Below, piece after piece: positions 50,995 through 61,514 of a stretch of DNA of 64,000 nt (its first letter is position 1; the number at the start of each line of letters is the position of its first letter). This DNA comes from Paramecium pentaurelia. Lineage: Eukaryota; Ciliophora; Oligohymenophorea; Peniculida; Parameciidae. Below the pieces are notes generated by a model that was not told the origin of the DNA, made no database searches, and worked only from the letters and a program-made list of their open reading frames with translations. The DNA lies in assembly GCA_905183005.1 (NCBI GenBank), contig CAJJDO010000016.1:66862-130861 (forward strand), given 5' to 3'. The translations under genes were made by a program, and so were the position numbers.

Positions 50995-53742
50995 TCAACT
51001 AATGTATTATCCTAATATTTTGTCTAACTCATTTTATAAATTATCTTAGTTCTCCTTATTATTAAATGGTTTTATGTAGGTTTCCTTGAGGTTGACTTCA
51101 TTATACTCTAAAAATTGAAATTTATTTCGATTCTCAGCTATATTTGTTTCTTATCCTGTTAAAATATAATCATTTTATTCTGGTTCTATTACTAATTAAT
51201 ATTATGGTTTTTCTTTCTTCTTCTTAACTGTAATTAAATTAGTTTCTGTTGAACTCTATCCTTGTTATCCTTAAAATTATGGTGAAACTGGTTAAATCTC
51301 TTACTCTTAATTTTCAGCATCTAACAAAAAAGAATTTTTGTTTTGATAATGATATTTCTAGACCTACCTTTAATTAAATTTATAGGATGTAGTCTTTTTT
51401 AGTAATGAATTTGATTTAGGTTCTTCTAAAAAGGGATGTTTCAATAGTTCATCTGCTGTAGCTCTTTATTTAGGGTCAATCTACAAACATTTAGATAGAA
51501 AATCTTTAGCTTCAGGAGATGATAATTATGATGGTATTGGAGGTGGTTATGTAGATTTACCTATCCTCACCATAACAGCAATAGCATCTTTATACTCAGA
51601 ATATGGAGGTTATCCAGTAGCCATTTCTATTATTGTACAACCAAGACTCCAAATATCTGCCTTTTTTCCATATTATTCTTGATTAATTACTTCTGGAGCC
51701 ATGAAATTGGGAGTTCCACAAATAGATCCTACAGTATCATGAGTTATATCACTCAATTACTTACTGCTGCCAAAATCTACAATTAAGATTTAAATTACCT
51801 GCTAGTTTACATCGACCAGAATTGTCAATTAAAATATTTCCTCCTTTAATATCTCTATGAATAACATTCTTTGCATGTAAATAACTTAATCCTAACAGTA
51901 TTTATTTCAAATATGTTTTGATAAGTCTCTCTCTAAAACATCCAAATCTTTCTAACAATGTTTATACTGAACCTCCACTAACATATTCTAGAAATATATT
52001 TATGAATTAGTTTTTTTATTCACATCCTATATAACGCACTATATTTGGATGTTATAATCTACTCAACATTTCAATTTCTTTTTATAATTGTTTCACTTTC
52101 TATAATATTTACATCTAATACATCATCATTTTGATTCTAAATAAAAACTTATTTCACAGCCATTATTTGTCCGTTCTTCTAGAGTCCCATTACAACTTTC
52201 CCAAAAGCACCTTATCCAAGTACCTCCCCTTATTCCCATTGATGAATACTTTATATAATATAAAATAAATAATACTCTTAATCTGATTTAAGTGAGTTTC
52301 TCTCTAACTCTTCTTCTTTGTTATCAATTATTATAACTTCCACATCTTAAATAAATGATTATTCAAGTTCCTATTATTTGATATTTTGATTATTGGTATT
52401 CATGTATTCATAAGCTTTTGTAGNGTTTCTTATCCTGTTAAAATATAATCATTTTATTCTGGTTCTATTACTAATTAATATTATGGTTTTTCTTTCTTCT
52501 TCTTAACTGTAATTAAATTAGTTTCTGTTGAACTCTATCCTTGTTATCCTTAAAATTATGGTGAAACTGGTTAAATCTCTTACTCTTAATTTTCAGCATC
52601 TAACAAAAAAGAATTTTTGTTTTGATAATGATATTTCTAGACCTACCTTTAATTAAATTTATAGGATGTAGTCTTTTTTAGTAATGAATTTGATTTAGGT
52701 TCTTCTAAAAAGGGATGTTTCAATAGTTCATCTGCTGTAGCTCTTTATTTAGGGTCAATCTACAAACATTTAGATAGAAAATCTTTAGCTTCAGGAGATG
52801 ATAATTATGATGGTATTGGAGGTGGTTATGTAGATTTACCTATCCTCACCATAACAGCAATAGCATCTTTATACTCAGAATATGGAGGTTATCCAGTAGC
52901 CATTTCTATTATTGTACAACCAAGACTCCAAATATCTGCCTTTTTTCCATATTATTCTTGATTAATTACTTCTGGAGCCATGAAATTGGGAGTTCCACAA
53001 ATAGATCCTACAGTATCATGAGTTATATCACTCAATTACTTACTGCTGCCAAAATCTACAATTAAGATTTAAATTACCTGCTAGTTTACATCGACCAGAA
53101 TTGTCAATTAAAATATTTCCTCCTTTAATATCTCTATGAATAACATTCTTTGCATGTAAATAACTTAATCCTAACAGTATTTATTTCAAATATGTTTTGA
53201 TAAGTCTCTCTCTAAAACATCCAAATCTTTCTAACAATGTTTATACTGAACCTCCACTAACATATTCTAGAAATATATTTATGAATTAGTTTTTTTATTC
53301 ACATCCTATATAACGCACTATATTTGGATGTTATAATCTACTCAACATTTCAATTTCTTTTTATAATTGTTTCACTTTCTATAATATTTACATCTAATAC
53401 ATCATCATTTTGATTCTAAATAAAAACTTATTTCACAGCCATTATTTGTCCGTTCTTCTAGAGTCCCATTACAACTTTCCCAAAAGCACCTTATCCAAGT
53501 ACCTCCCCTTATTCCCATTGATGAATACTTTATATAATATAAAATAAATAATACTCTTAATCTGATTTAAGTGAGTTTCTCTCTAACTCTTCTTCTTTGT
53601 TATCAATTATTATAACTTCCACATCTTAAATAAATGATTATTCAAGTTCCTATTATTTGATATTTTGATTATTGGTATTCATGTATTCATAAGCTTTTGT
53701 AGGTTTGAGTTGGTTCTTTTTTTTTGTAAAGCAGCAACCCAT
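50995..53742 (-). CDS. MAP3K/STE-like Ser/Thr protein kinase, lipidated N-terminus (span inflated)
   Basis: Protein kinase of 474 aa after collapsing the duplicated block. It starts MGCCFTKKKNQLK, a strong N-myristoylation plus dual-cysteine palmitoylation pattern with adjacent basic residues. Kinase motifs: GQGAFGKVVMG (Gly loop), MAVKQV (ATP-binding Lys), IHRDIKGGNILI (catalytic loop), DFGSSKQL, GSICGTPNFMAPEV (activation loop/APE), DIWSLGCTIIEMATGQPP. The HRDIKGGN and GTPxxMAPEV signatures point to MAP3K/NPK1-like STE kinases. The C-terminal 160 residues are Lys/Gln/Ser-rich. Two 22-nt introns (53379-53400 and 53056-53077, in the second copy) are needed. Likely membrane-attached signalling kinase; substrates unknown. 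Confidence 0.88.
51146..53702 (-). repeat. Direct duplication around single N at 52424 (assembly overlap)
   Basis: Bases 51146-52423 (1278 bp) recur at 52425-53702, one N between. The block contains most of the kinase gene; only the first 13 codons are unique to the downstream side. Copies agree wherever compared. Confidence 0.9.
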
Positions 53743-53959
53743 ATTTTTTATATTTTTAATTTTATGTTAAATTACATATATAAATATTTGAAGGTTGAAA
53801 TATATTAATTAAAGAATTGAATAATTTTAAACATAAGATAATTTATATATAAATTAAGAATGATATAACCTATTAAAAGTGAAGTCATTAATTTAATAAA
53901 TGAAGTCACCAAGAAATATCATTTAAATCTTAATTCATTATAATATCATATTAATTATA

Positions 53960-55059
53960 ATGTAATACAGTATATTAATAGTATTTATGTCCTTTGTTGC
54001 AAGTTTCAATTATTTACCAGAAGTTGAAATAGACTTGAGTATTGAACCAAAATAACGATGGAAATAAGCAATTCGTATCATTATTGAATAATATGGATAT
54101 GAAAATTCTTTTGGTTAAGTTTTTGAATTTCATAATAAAAATACATTCTATATACTTGATCCATAAGACTATAGTACAATAGCTAAAGCAATAAGAATAC
54201 ATTATCCTGAATATTCATTAGAATTAGATGGAATTGTAGAAGAATTAAATAGAAGTGAAATAACCTTTGAATATTTATCTGCTTGGGCATATTTTCATGA
54301 AATTGCCCATATATCAACTGACATCACTGAATCTACTGGACTTCTTTTATAAGTTGGAGATTAAATTATACATGGAAGAAATATGGATTAAGCCCCAATT
54401 TAAGCTAGAAATATTATTTTACATTTGATCATTAAGAAAGATGGATAATATTTAGGTGAATCAGTTGAATGGTATTGGTTTAATGTAGGATTCATTACTT
54501 TATTAAAATACAATGTTGCATACTTGAAGAAAATTGGAGATTTTGTATACCTTTAAACAAAAACCAGTTAATGATCTTTATTGAATAGGGAGTATCTTCA
54601 TTAGCATGGACTTATAGATACATTTTAATAAATGAAAATATGAACACATTCGATAAAGTTGTCTCATATCTCGAACAAAATTAAGTAGCTAGTTCATTTT
54701 ATAATGTGATTGGTGGAAAAGAGAAAAATTAGGGAGTGATCATCTCAAGAGATCCATTCATTATGTATCCAACCATTAGTTTGAATACTTCAATACTAAA
54801 CTAAATCAATTATTAATACTTGGTTTAAACAAATTATGATCATTGGTTACCTGACCCTTAGAATGATCAAAGAAGAACAATGGCTGAGAACTTATTAGCT
54901 TAATTGCAAATACATCAATGGAATGAATTTGGAGTGTTTGCTGTAATGGAAACTTACCCAATTCATAATGAAGGTACTTTCTACACTATTATAATGAATG
55001 CTAAATATAATAGATTGATAGCATTTGGATAACCCAATATGACATAAATTGAAAATTGA
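53960..55059 (+). CDS. Acid ceramidase / NAAA-like protein lacking any cysteine, 358 aa
   Basis: Homologue of the N-terminal-nucleophile amidases acid ceramidase and N-acylethanolamine acid amidase. Start chosen at 53960 because it gives a signal peptide (MQYSILIVFMSFVAS); a second ATG follows nine codons later. Family blocks: RWKQAIRIIIEQYG, IIHGRNMDQ, SSFYNVIGGKEKNQGVIISR, YLVQTNYDHWLPDPQNDQRR. One 23-nt intron (54545-54567). In the family a conserved Cys, about 14 residues before the HGRN block, becomes the catalytic N-terminus after autocleavage. Here that region reads TDITESTGLLLQVGDQ, and the whole predicted protein contains no Cys. Either a Ser/Thr acts instead or it is a lysosomal/secreted pseudoenzyme. 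Confidence 0.82.
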
Positions 55060-55167
55060 TATTTAAATAATATTAGTAAATAATTATCAAAAAGGTTATA
55101 CAAAAACATTACTGCGATGGTTATATTATTATCAAAAAATATTTTATTATAATAATATTAAACTCTT

Positions 55168-56184
55168 ATGACTGATATTCAATAAACAACTGAAATAAGA
55201 TTAACAACCTAATCTCCAAATAGAAGTTACAATCCTATGAATACATCAATATAATTCATTCCAGATCTAACCCAAGAAAATCTGACAGAATAAGTTCCTT
55301 ATTCTTAACAAGAAACCATAAAAAAGGGCATTCTTAAAACATTTTACTATGAGGTACACAATGTTTTAACTAATTTAGGATTTAAAAAGGAAAAAGATTA
55401 TTGGATGTAATATTTACGTGAATAAAATGAATGAATAATAATTGTAATTATCTAAACGAGGAAGTATTGAAATCAAATTTTAGTAGGATAATGCAGGATT
55501 TGTATGGCTGAAGAAGAAACTTCTAGATTCATATCTCCTTGTACTTGCAAAGGAACTTTAATGTTTGTGCATGAAGAATGTCTAAAATTGTGGATTTTAT
55601 AAAAAAATTGTATTGAAGAAGTATTCAAAGAAAAGGTAATTTCTTTAGTTAAATTTCAATAGGTTAAATGCGAATTATGTTCTTATAGATTTAGAATGAG
55701 AATGTAAATTGTTAATAGAATAGATTTAAAAAGATTCTCTTAAGTACCATCTCATTAGAAGATATGCTGGTTAATTTATTTACTTTTAATTATTGCCCTG
55801 ATAAGTGGATTTGTTGGTACATACCTATTTAATATAGCTTTATATATGGAATACTAATTATCCAATATTGGAGCGGATGCAGCGATGACCCTTATGATAA
55901 TTTTGTCCTTGATTTTATTTGTCTATTTTTTGGCTAGCATTTTAACTTCTCTTTAATTAGAAATGATTGAAAATTGGACACTGTGTTCATATAGACCTAG
56001 AAGAGACACTAAATAAGGTAGCATTTTTTAGTTATAATCGAATATGGGAAATAGTGTTTCTGGAAGTAATTCAGCTGAAAGGAGGAGAATTAATCAATTA
56101 TAAACCTGCCCACCTCAAATAGCAAGTTTCTAAGTTATTTAAATCAACCCATTAATTTCAAGTGTTAATCTTTCAGGTCAATGA
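55168..56184 (+). CDS. RING-CH (MARCH-type) membrane E3 ligase 1, 314 aa
   Basis: Predicted membrane E3 ubiquitin ligase. After a Gln/Thr-rich N-terminus comes a C4HC3 RING-CH: CRICMAEEETSRFISPCTCK, GTLMFVHEECLKLWI, CELCSYRF. Two membrane spans follow (ICWLIYLLLIIALISGFVG; AAMTLMIILSLILFVYFLAS), then a cytosolic tail. This RING-then-two-spans layout is typical of MARCH proteins, which ubiquitylate membrane proteins. Introns 55354-55378, 55464-55483 (20 nt, among the shortest here) and 55636-55662 restore the frame exactly. A paralogue starts 46 bp downstream. Confidence 0.82.
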
Positions 56185-56230
56185 ACAATTTTCAAATTAT
56201 TTACTTTTTTTTATTATAATTTTTCTCCAT

Positions 56231-57079
56231 ATGGCAAATAATGAGAGTAATGATACATCAACATAAAACAGTAAATTTGTTCATTTGAATTCCTCCGTAC
56301 AAATCCTAAATGAAAGTATAAGTATACAAATGCCATAATTCAGACAAAAAGTGCTTAAAACTGTTCATTCAAAAGTAAAATTTTCATTAATTAAGGATGT
56401 TGCGAGAAGAAAATAAATTGCTTGCCATATTTATATTAATGATCTAGATTCTGTACCTGGATATAAAGCATTAAAAAGTATATTTGAATCCTTAAACAGA
56501 ACAAATATGTAGAATCTGTATTTGTGAAGAAGAATCCTCTAAATTTATTACTCCATGTAAATGCAAAGGAACTTCAGAGTTTGTTCATTAAGAATGTCTA
56601 AAAATGTGGATTCTAGAGTAATATGGAGTTAATAAAATCTATAATGATGAGGTAATTGATTACAATCTAATCTTGTTAAGTTATATTGCGAAGTTTGCTA
56701 ACATAAATTTGAATTCGATGTAGATTTTAATAACAGGTTCGATATCACATAATTTTAAAGAATAAAAAAGAAAACAAAACTTTGTTGGCTTATTCAAATA
56801 TTTTTCATCATTCTATTTATTTTTGGATCTATTGAAATTGCTTTGTAATTTGGTATAAACTCTTTGGCAACAGTTGCGATTATTGTTGTATTTGGTCTCA
56901 TATCAATATCATTAATTATTTACTTGATTTTCAATTTTAGTACTGCTCATACTATTTAAATGATTGAAAATTGGAATTTCCAGAATTATAAACCCAAACC
57001 TTCTCCATCAATGACCAAAAAGAACACCAAGAAGATAACCAATCATTTCATTCGAGTCAATTAAATATATTTTACTTGA
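56231..57079 (+). CDS. RING-CH (MARCH-type) membrane E3 ligase 2 (tandem paralogue), 265 aa
   Basis: Tandem copy of the preceding gene. RING-CH: CRICICEEESSKFITPCKCK, GTSEFVHQECLKMWI, CEVCQHKF. Two spans (LCWLIQIFFIILFIFGSIEI; LATVAIIVVFGLISISLIIY) and a shared motif after them (TIQMIENWNFQNYKPKPSPS; compare LEMIENWTLCSYRPRR). A shared pre-RING motif (ACHIYINDL; compare GCNIYVNKM) confirms common origin beyond the RING. Introns of 22 and 29 nt occur at the same places before and after the RING core. Divergent N-termini suggest different targets. Confidence 0.8.
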
Positions 57080-57118
57080 ATAATATAATTTATAAAAATT
57101 TAATTGAGAATCATTCAA

Positions 57119-57400
57119 ATGTTAGGATTACCTCAAAAAAAGTGTCAGCTATTGTTTAAAGAGTAAATACCTGTTAAAAAAAAGAGTTCATAACACGTAA
57201 AATTGAAGACTTTAACTTTAAGTAATTGGAAATCAAAAGAATTGACATCACAATTATTAAGTCCAATAAAATATTAACCACCTCCAATTATGGAACCTAG
57301 AAGTTAATCAAGAGCTAATTTCTTTCAATCTTAGCATATAATCATAAAAATATTAGATGGAAAACCAAACACAATAAAAAAGCAATATTTTAATTTTTGA
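57119..57400 (+). CDS. Small basic protein, 93 aa, unknown
   Basis: Single open frame MLGLPQKKCQLLFKEQIPVK...KKQYFNF, rich in Lys, Ser, Gln and Pro, 39 bp after the RING-CH pair. No domain, signal or membrane segment. It could instead be a 3' exon of the preceding gene reached by an unrecognised intron, though the stop of that gene is clean. Confidence 0.45.
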
Positions 57401-57778
57401 TAATATCTGTCTATGAATATTTTTTTGTTAAATTTGAATTTTATCTATTAGAAATAAGAAATATAAATCATTTTGGGATTTAATAATCATTTTTTTTGAA
57501 AGAGTAAAATATAATTGCTTTAAAAATTAAATAAATATGAATTTTACTTATCCAAATACTATTTATATTCTTAATTCTCTAAAAAAAAGCTTTTAATTTT
57601 AATGATAACAATATAAAGTTTAATTTAATTGCTTAGTTTTTTAGAACAATTGAATACTGTTTTCTTAATATATTGTATATTTTATAAATTCATTTTTGAT
57701 CCTTAAAAGTTGATCATTTAGGGTAAATTTTGAAAAAAAATAATAATATATCAAAAACGAGTTTTAATTATATTAATT
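57401..57778. other. Intergenic spacer
   Basis: 378 bp of AT-rich sequence with homopolymer A and T runs. No open frame with protein-like composition and no recognisable RNA or repeat. Confidence 0.5.
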
Positions 57779-58254
57779 ATGTTAAAAACAATTCTCTTCT
57801 GCATCTTATTATTATCTGTATTTGCAGGACACGTTAGAAAAACTCATAAAGAATTACACAATAAAAACCCAAGAAAGTTTAATAGTGCCTTTTTGGAATT
57901 TGAAAATTTAGGTTAAAAGGATTATCATCTAAGTAATAAAGAAGCTTGTAAATTATTGAAATATTATTAGAACATTGGGCTCAAATTACTGCTGATCTGA
58001 ATAGCAACACTAAAAAACGCTAATCCTTAATAGAAGCTCATTCTGAATATATTCCAGGAGTAGTTGGGAATGTAGCTGATCTTTCTAATAATGTAGGTGT
58101 ATATTCATACACAGTCACAGATATTAACGGAAACATTCTTGAATCAGAAACAGGAGATCATTTAGCTCAAAAATTAAACGCTGCTTATCTTGAAATGACT
58201 TCAAAAATTTAAGATTCTTCATCTCTAAAACTTCAAGATAATAACCAGATATGA
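57779..58254 (+). CDS. Small secreted protein, 150 aa, unknown
   Basis: Signal peptide MLKTILFCILLLSVFAG, then a polar mature chain (KKRQSLIEAHSEYIPGVVGN; VGVYSYTVTDINGNILESET). One 23-nt intron (57948-57970) restores the frame. GC content is higher and codons less AT-biased than in neighbours, as in the trichocyst gene, hinting at strong expression. No cysteine-rich pattern and no family recognised. A secretory-granule or extracellular role is possible but unproven. Confidence 0.65.
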
Positions 58255-58265
58255 GATTTTAAAAG

Positions 58266-58496
58266 ATGTAATATTAAATTCAAATATTCCTATTATCTGT
58301 ATTTATTTTTGTACTAATTTTATTTCTTTCTATTCCATTTTTGTTTGGATCCCAAATTATAATACTAGGATTAATAATATTTCAAATAGTTTCTATTAAT
58401 AAATAATAACATAATATTTTGAATATCTAAGTGAAGGTATTTATCATTACTCACTTATATATAAATAAGTTATCATTGATATAATACAGAAAATGA
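58266..58496 (+). CDS. Possible tiny membrane protein, 76 aa
   Basis: TGA-free frame MQYQIQIFLLSVFIFVLILF...SIPFLFGSQIIILGLIIF with two hydrophobic stretches, in the gap between the secreted protein gene and the carrier. T-rich spacer DNA gives hydrophobic frames by chance, so support is weak. Nothing else is seen in 58255-58561. Confidence 0.28.
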
Positions 58497-58561
58497 TGCA
58501 AATTATTATTTAATAAATAATCATAATATAATTTATAATTATTGTATTGAATGATAATTCT

Positions 58562-59560
58562 TCAATGTTTCTTTTTTCTCCATGAATTGACCTTGTCTGT
58601 GAGCCAATCTTAAGTTAAAAGAGTAATCATAGTGTGAGGTGCAATTCTGAAATAAAATGTTGGAAATCCTACCCAAAGTCCGACAATACCTTCTCTTTTA
58701 GCTGTCTATGAATATTCATTTTTCTTACTTTTCCCATAGCATCAAAAATTGAAGAATAAGGATATACACCTGCTGCATCCTTTTTCATTTTCTACATTTT
58801 TGTTTTTGCATTATCAAAAGGTAATGCACAAAATGAACTCAAAAAGCCAGCTGCGGCAGATGCTCTATTATAAATATAATTTAACAAATTACAATAATCG
58901 AGTTTATTGAGTATCTTTGGTTCCAAAATAGTGATTTAATCGTTCCTTTATCTCATCATATGGTCCCAACATTGCTACATTAATAACAACTGCTCTAATA
59001 ACTGTTGGGGTGGATCCTCTCCATAATGCTACTATCCCTTCATCTTTCACAATTTTATAAAATGCATCAAAAACATTTTTATATCCTCTTCTTTCTTCAA
59101 CAGGTAATGTGCTATCTGCCTAAATTCTGACCAAAGCTAAATCAGCTGGATTACCTGCCAATGATCCAATAAAACCTGCTACAATTGAACACCAAGATTT
59201 AGCTAAAAATGAAGGCTCTTTTCCATTATTCGCTTGTTTTGATCTTTAGTACATTGTCTTATAAATTCCCATACGAGTGGTAGTGTAAAATACTTATCTA
59301 GCTAATGCTGAATCAATTCCTTTCCAAAAACTCAACACACCTCCTTCTTTTAAGATTTCAGAGAAGACACGAAATGGACTGATCTCGCTTCCTGCATTAG
59401 GACCCAATTTTTCTGATTTGAGTTGGATTCTAACTTTTACTAAGTCGACTGGTTAAATAAAACACGTAGCCACACATCCAGATAAACCACCTATCCCAAA
59501 TGGTTATAAAGTATCAGTAATTTTAGTCAGCCAATGCTTCTCAAGAACGTTTTCGCCCAT
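58562..59560 (-). CDS. Mitochondrial carrier, oxoglutarate/malate-carrier-like (SLC25), 315 aa
   Basis: Three tandem ~100-residue carrier repeats with the signature P-x-[DE]-x-x-[KR] at the end of odd helices: CFIQPVDLVKVRIQLKSEK, GNPADLALVRIQADSTLPVE, CALPFDNAKTKMQKMKKD. Glycine-rich helix pairs (GIGGLSGCVATC; VAGFIGSLAGNPADLA) and even-helix motifs (GVLSFWKGIDSALARQVFYT) fit the SLC25 fold in the inner mitochondrial membrane. Overall similarity, including RRGYKNVFDAFYKIVKDEG and LRGSTPT-type segments, is closest to the 2-oxoglutarate/malate carrier; dicarboxylate carriers are the alternative. The second signature has Ala-Leu in place of the basic residue. Introns 58865-58892 and 58706-58728. 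Confidence 0.88.
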
Positions 59561-59715
59561 ATTTGATGCGTATTATTGTATTTAATATGAAAATTAACAA
59601 ATGATATATATTTTGTAATAAATCCAAATATTTATTATATAAATAATTCATTTTCCTAAACATTAGCTCCTTCTGTAATAAATTCTAGAGATTTATTTTT
59701 TTTTAAATTGATTAA

Positions 59716-60061
59716 TCAATTTTAACAATCTTGAATCTATTTGAAATTTAGCTTAACAATTTTAATATGCAATGCATCTAATTATGTGAAATCAAATGAG
59801 TTGTTACCATTATCATAAAACATATCTGAATTCCACTTGTATTTCTAAATTTATTCTATTGGTTTAATTATCAAAAATCGCTATTTCCTTACAAATACTG
59901 GATATAAACTGTTGTTATGAATTAACTACTATCATCAACTTCTTTAATTATTACTGCATACTTAAAAATTCGATTAGTATGTTAAAATTTGAATGGGTTT
60001 CTGGTGATATTGATAATTCAATATTTTTCTAAGTTCTTTGAATTGATTTTATGTAATTCAT
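59716..60061 (-). CDS. Hypothetical protein, 102 aa
   Basis: Minus-strand two-exon model inside the 630-bp gap between the carrier and the vWA region. Exon 1 starts MNYIKSIQRTQKNIELSISP; a 37-nt intron (59856-59892, containing a TGA) joins it to YKWNSDMFYDNGNNSFDFTQ and a final KIVKLNFKQIQDCQN. The C-terminal exon is protein-like; exon 1 is less secure. No family recognised. Confidence 0.42.
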
Positions 60062-60189
60062 ATCAAAAGTTTAACATTTCTAATATTAGTTCAATAATAA
60101 AGTATATAATATTGATGAAATCTGTATTTTTTTTAGTGGATATTGTAATAAACAAAATCTTGAAATAATTTTAAGTTCTGCTGAATCAA

Positions 60190-61514
60190 ATGGCTTAATT
60201 TCATAAAGGTTTTACTTGGACTCTATGTAAAAGTACATTAAAGACGAAAAATACCTTCATCAATTTAAGACAAAAAGTAACACCTAATCAAGGATCAGTT
60301 TTGTTGAAGATTGATAATGAGAGAGAATTGCAATATAATAATGATTTAGGATGGAATTGCCATAAAAGCTAGAATATTCCAAATATATCTGTAAAAATTA
60401 CTTTGTAAAAGAAGAATGCACATAATGGATCTATTGTTAGTTATCTTATCTAAGTATAACCTTAGGTGTAATTAATGGCAGTAAAGGCATTGTAAAATGA
60501 TCTTTTTGAAGAGTTAGCATTAGAAGGAATTACTTAATACGATATTGTATTGATTTTGTAATCAAAAATGTTTATTATATTTTTTGATCAAAATATAAAT
60601 CAACTTCTTTATTTAATTGATTTATCTAATAATTCTTAATTATTTTTCATTTATAATTAAAAGTTTAGCTTATTATTTTTTTAAGTAGTTCGAAATTAAA
60701 ATTAATACTTTGAAGCTAATTTATTTAAACTATAGATGATAAAGCATTCTTTTCGGTATTTTTCTATAAAAAAATTAAGGGAGTTAATTTTAATAGCACT
60801 ACTTATAATCACCAAGGCTATAGATTTTAGTTATTGATATTACTAAAAGAAAAAGAGAACATAATTCTTGTGTTACAATCACAACCTGTTTTTTAGACTG
60901 TAGAAAAAGTACTCGTGATGAACACAGATAAATTTAATATATCTAACCTTTCTAACTTCAATATTTAGAGCGTAATTTCTGCAATTAACTAGAATAATAA
61001 TAAAATTTAGATTTCTAATAATAAGCATAAATTGAAATAACCTATCATCCATGCGAACCGCCTTAAATTTTAACTCATTCAGAAAGAAAATCGGCTTTTA
61101 CTAAGTATCTTGATAAATTACCAACTAAAAACTTCGAAGAAGAGAAATTAGAATAACAATAAAAGAATGGAAAAGTTTAATAATATTCGAGAAATGGAAA
61201 ATTATTATCAAGTTTAATATTGGTTAAAATTGAGCATAATCTTAACTAAAATAGTATAATTTAACAATAAATAGACTTAAATTAAATAAATTCGATTACT
61301 CATTAGTTTTCAATAGTGTTACAATAATGAATACAAGAATAAATTCTATCATATTATTTAATCTAGCAGTAGCTAATGCTGCTCTAAAACTCCCCTTCCG
61401 TATGATATATTTCTATATTCAATCAATAAGAAATGAAAGCTCATTCGATCGATTTCTATCATTAGATTTCTTAATTGTGTTCTGAAATAAGAAATATAAT
61501 TTATTAATAATTTA
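60190..61514 (+). CDS. Coding segments upstream of the vWA gene, exon structure unresolved
   Basis: A clear start, MAQFHKGFTWTLCKSTLKTK, runs in one open frame to TGA 60835-60837; its first 115 codons look protein-like. From about 60820 other frames take over, for example ILVIDITKRKREHNSC and ITYHPCEPPQILTHSERKSA, the latter open to TGA 61328-61330. Small introns must connect these, but I could not place them uniquely. The segments may be the 5' exons of the vWA protein that follows (one gene, 60190-63602) or a separate gene. Confidence 0.45.

Noticed and set aside
34084..53702. Four 1.1-1.3 kb direct repeats as true tandem gene duplications
   Set aside because: Each is split by exactly one N, the copies look identical including introns, they begin and end mid-gene, and collapsing them restores single intact genes.
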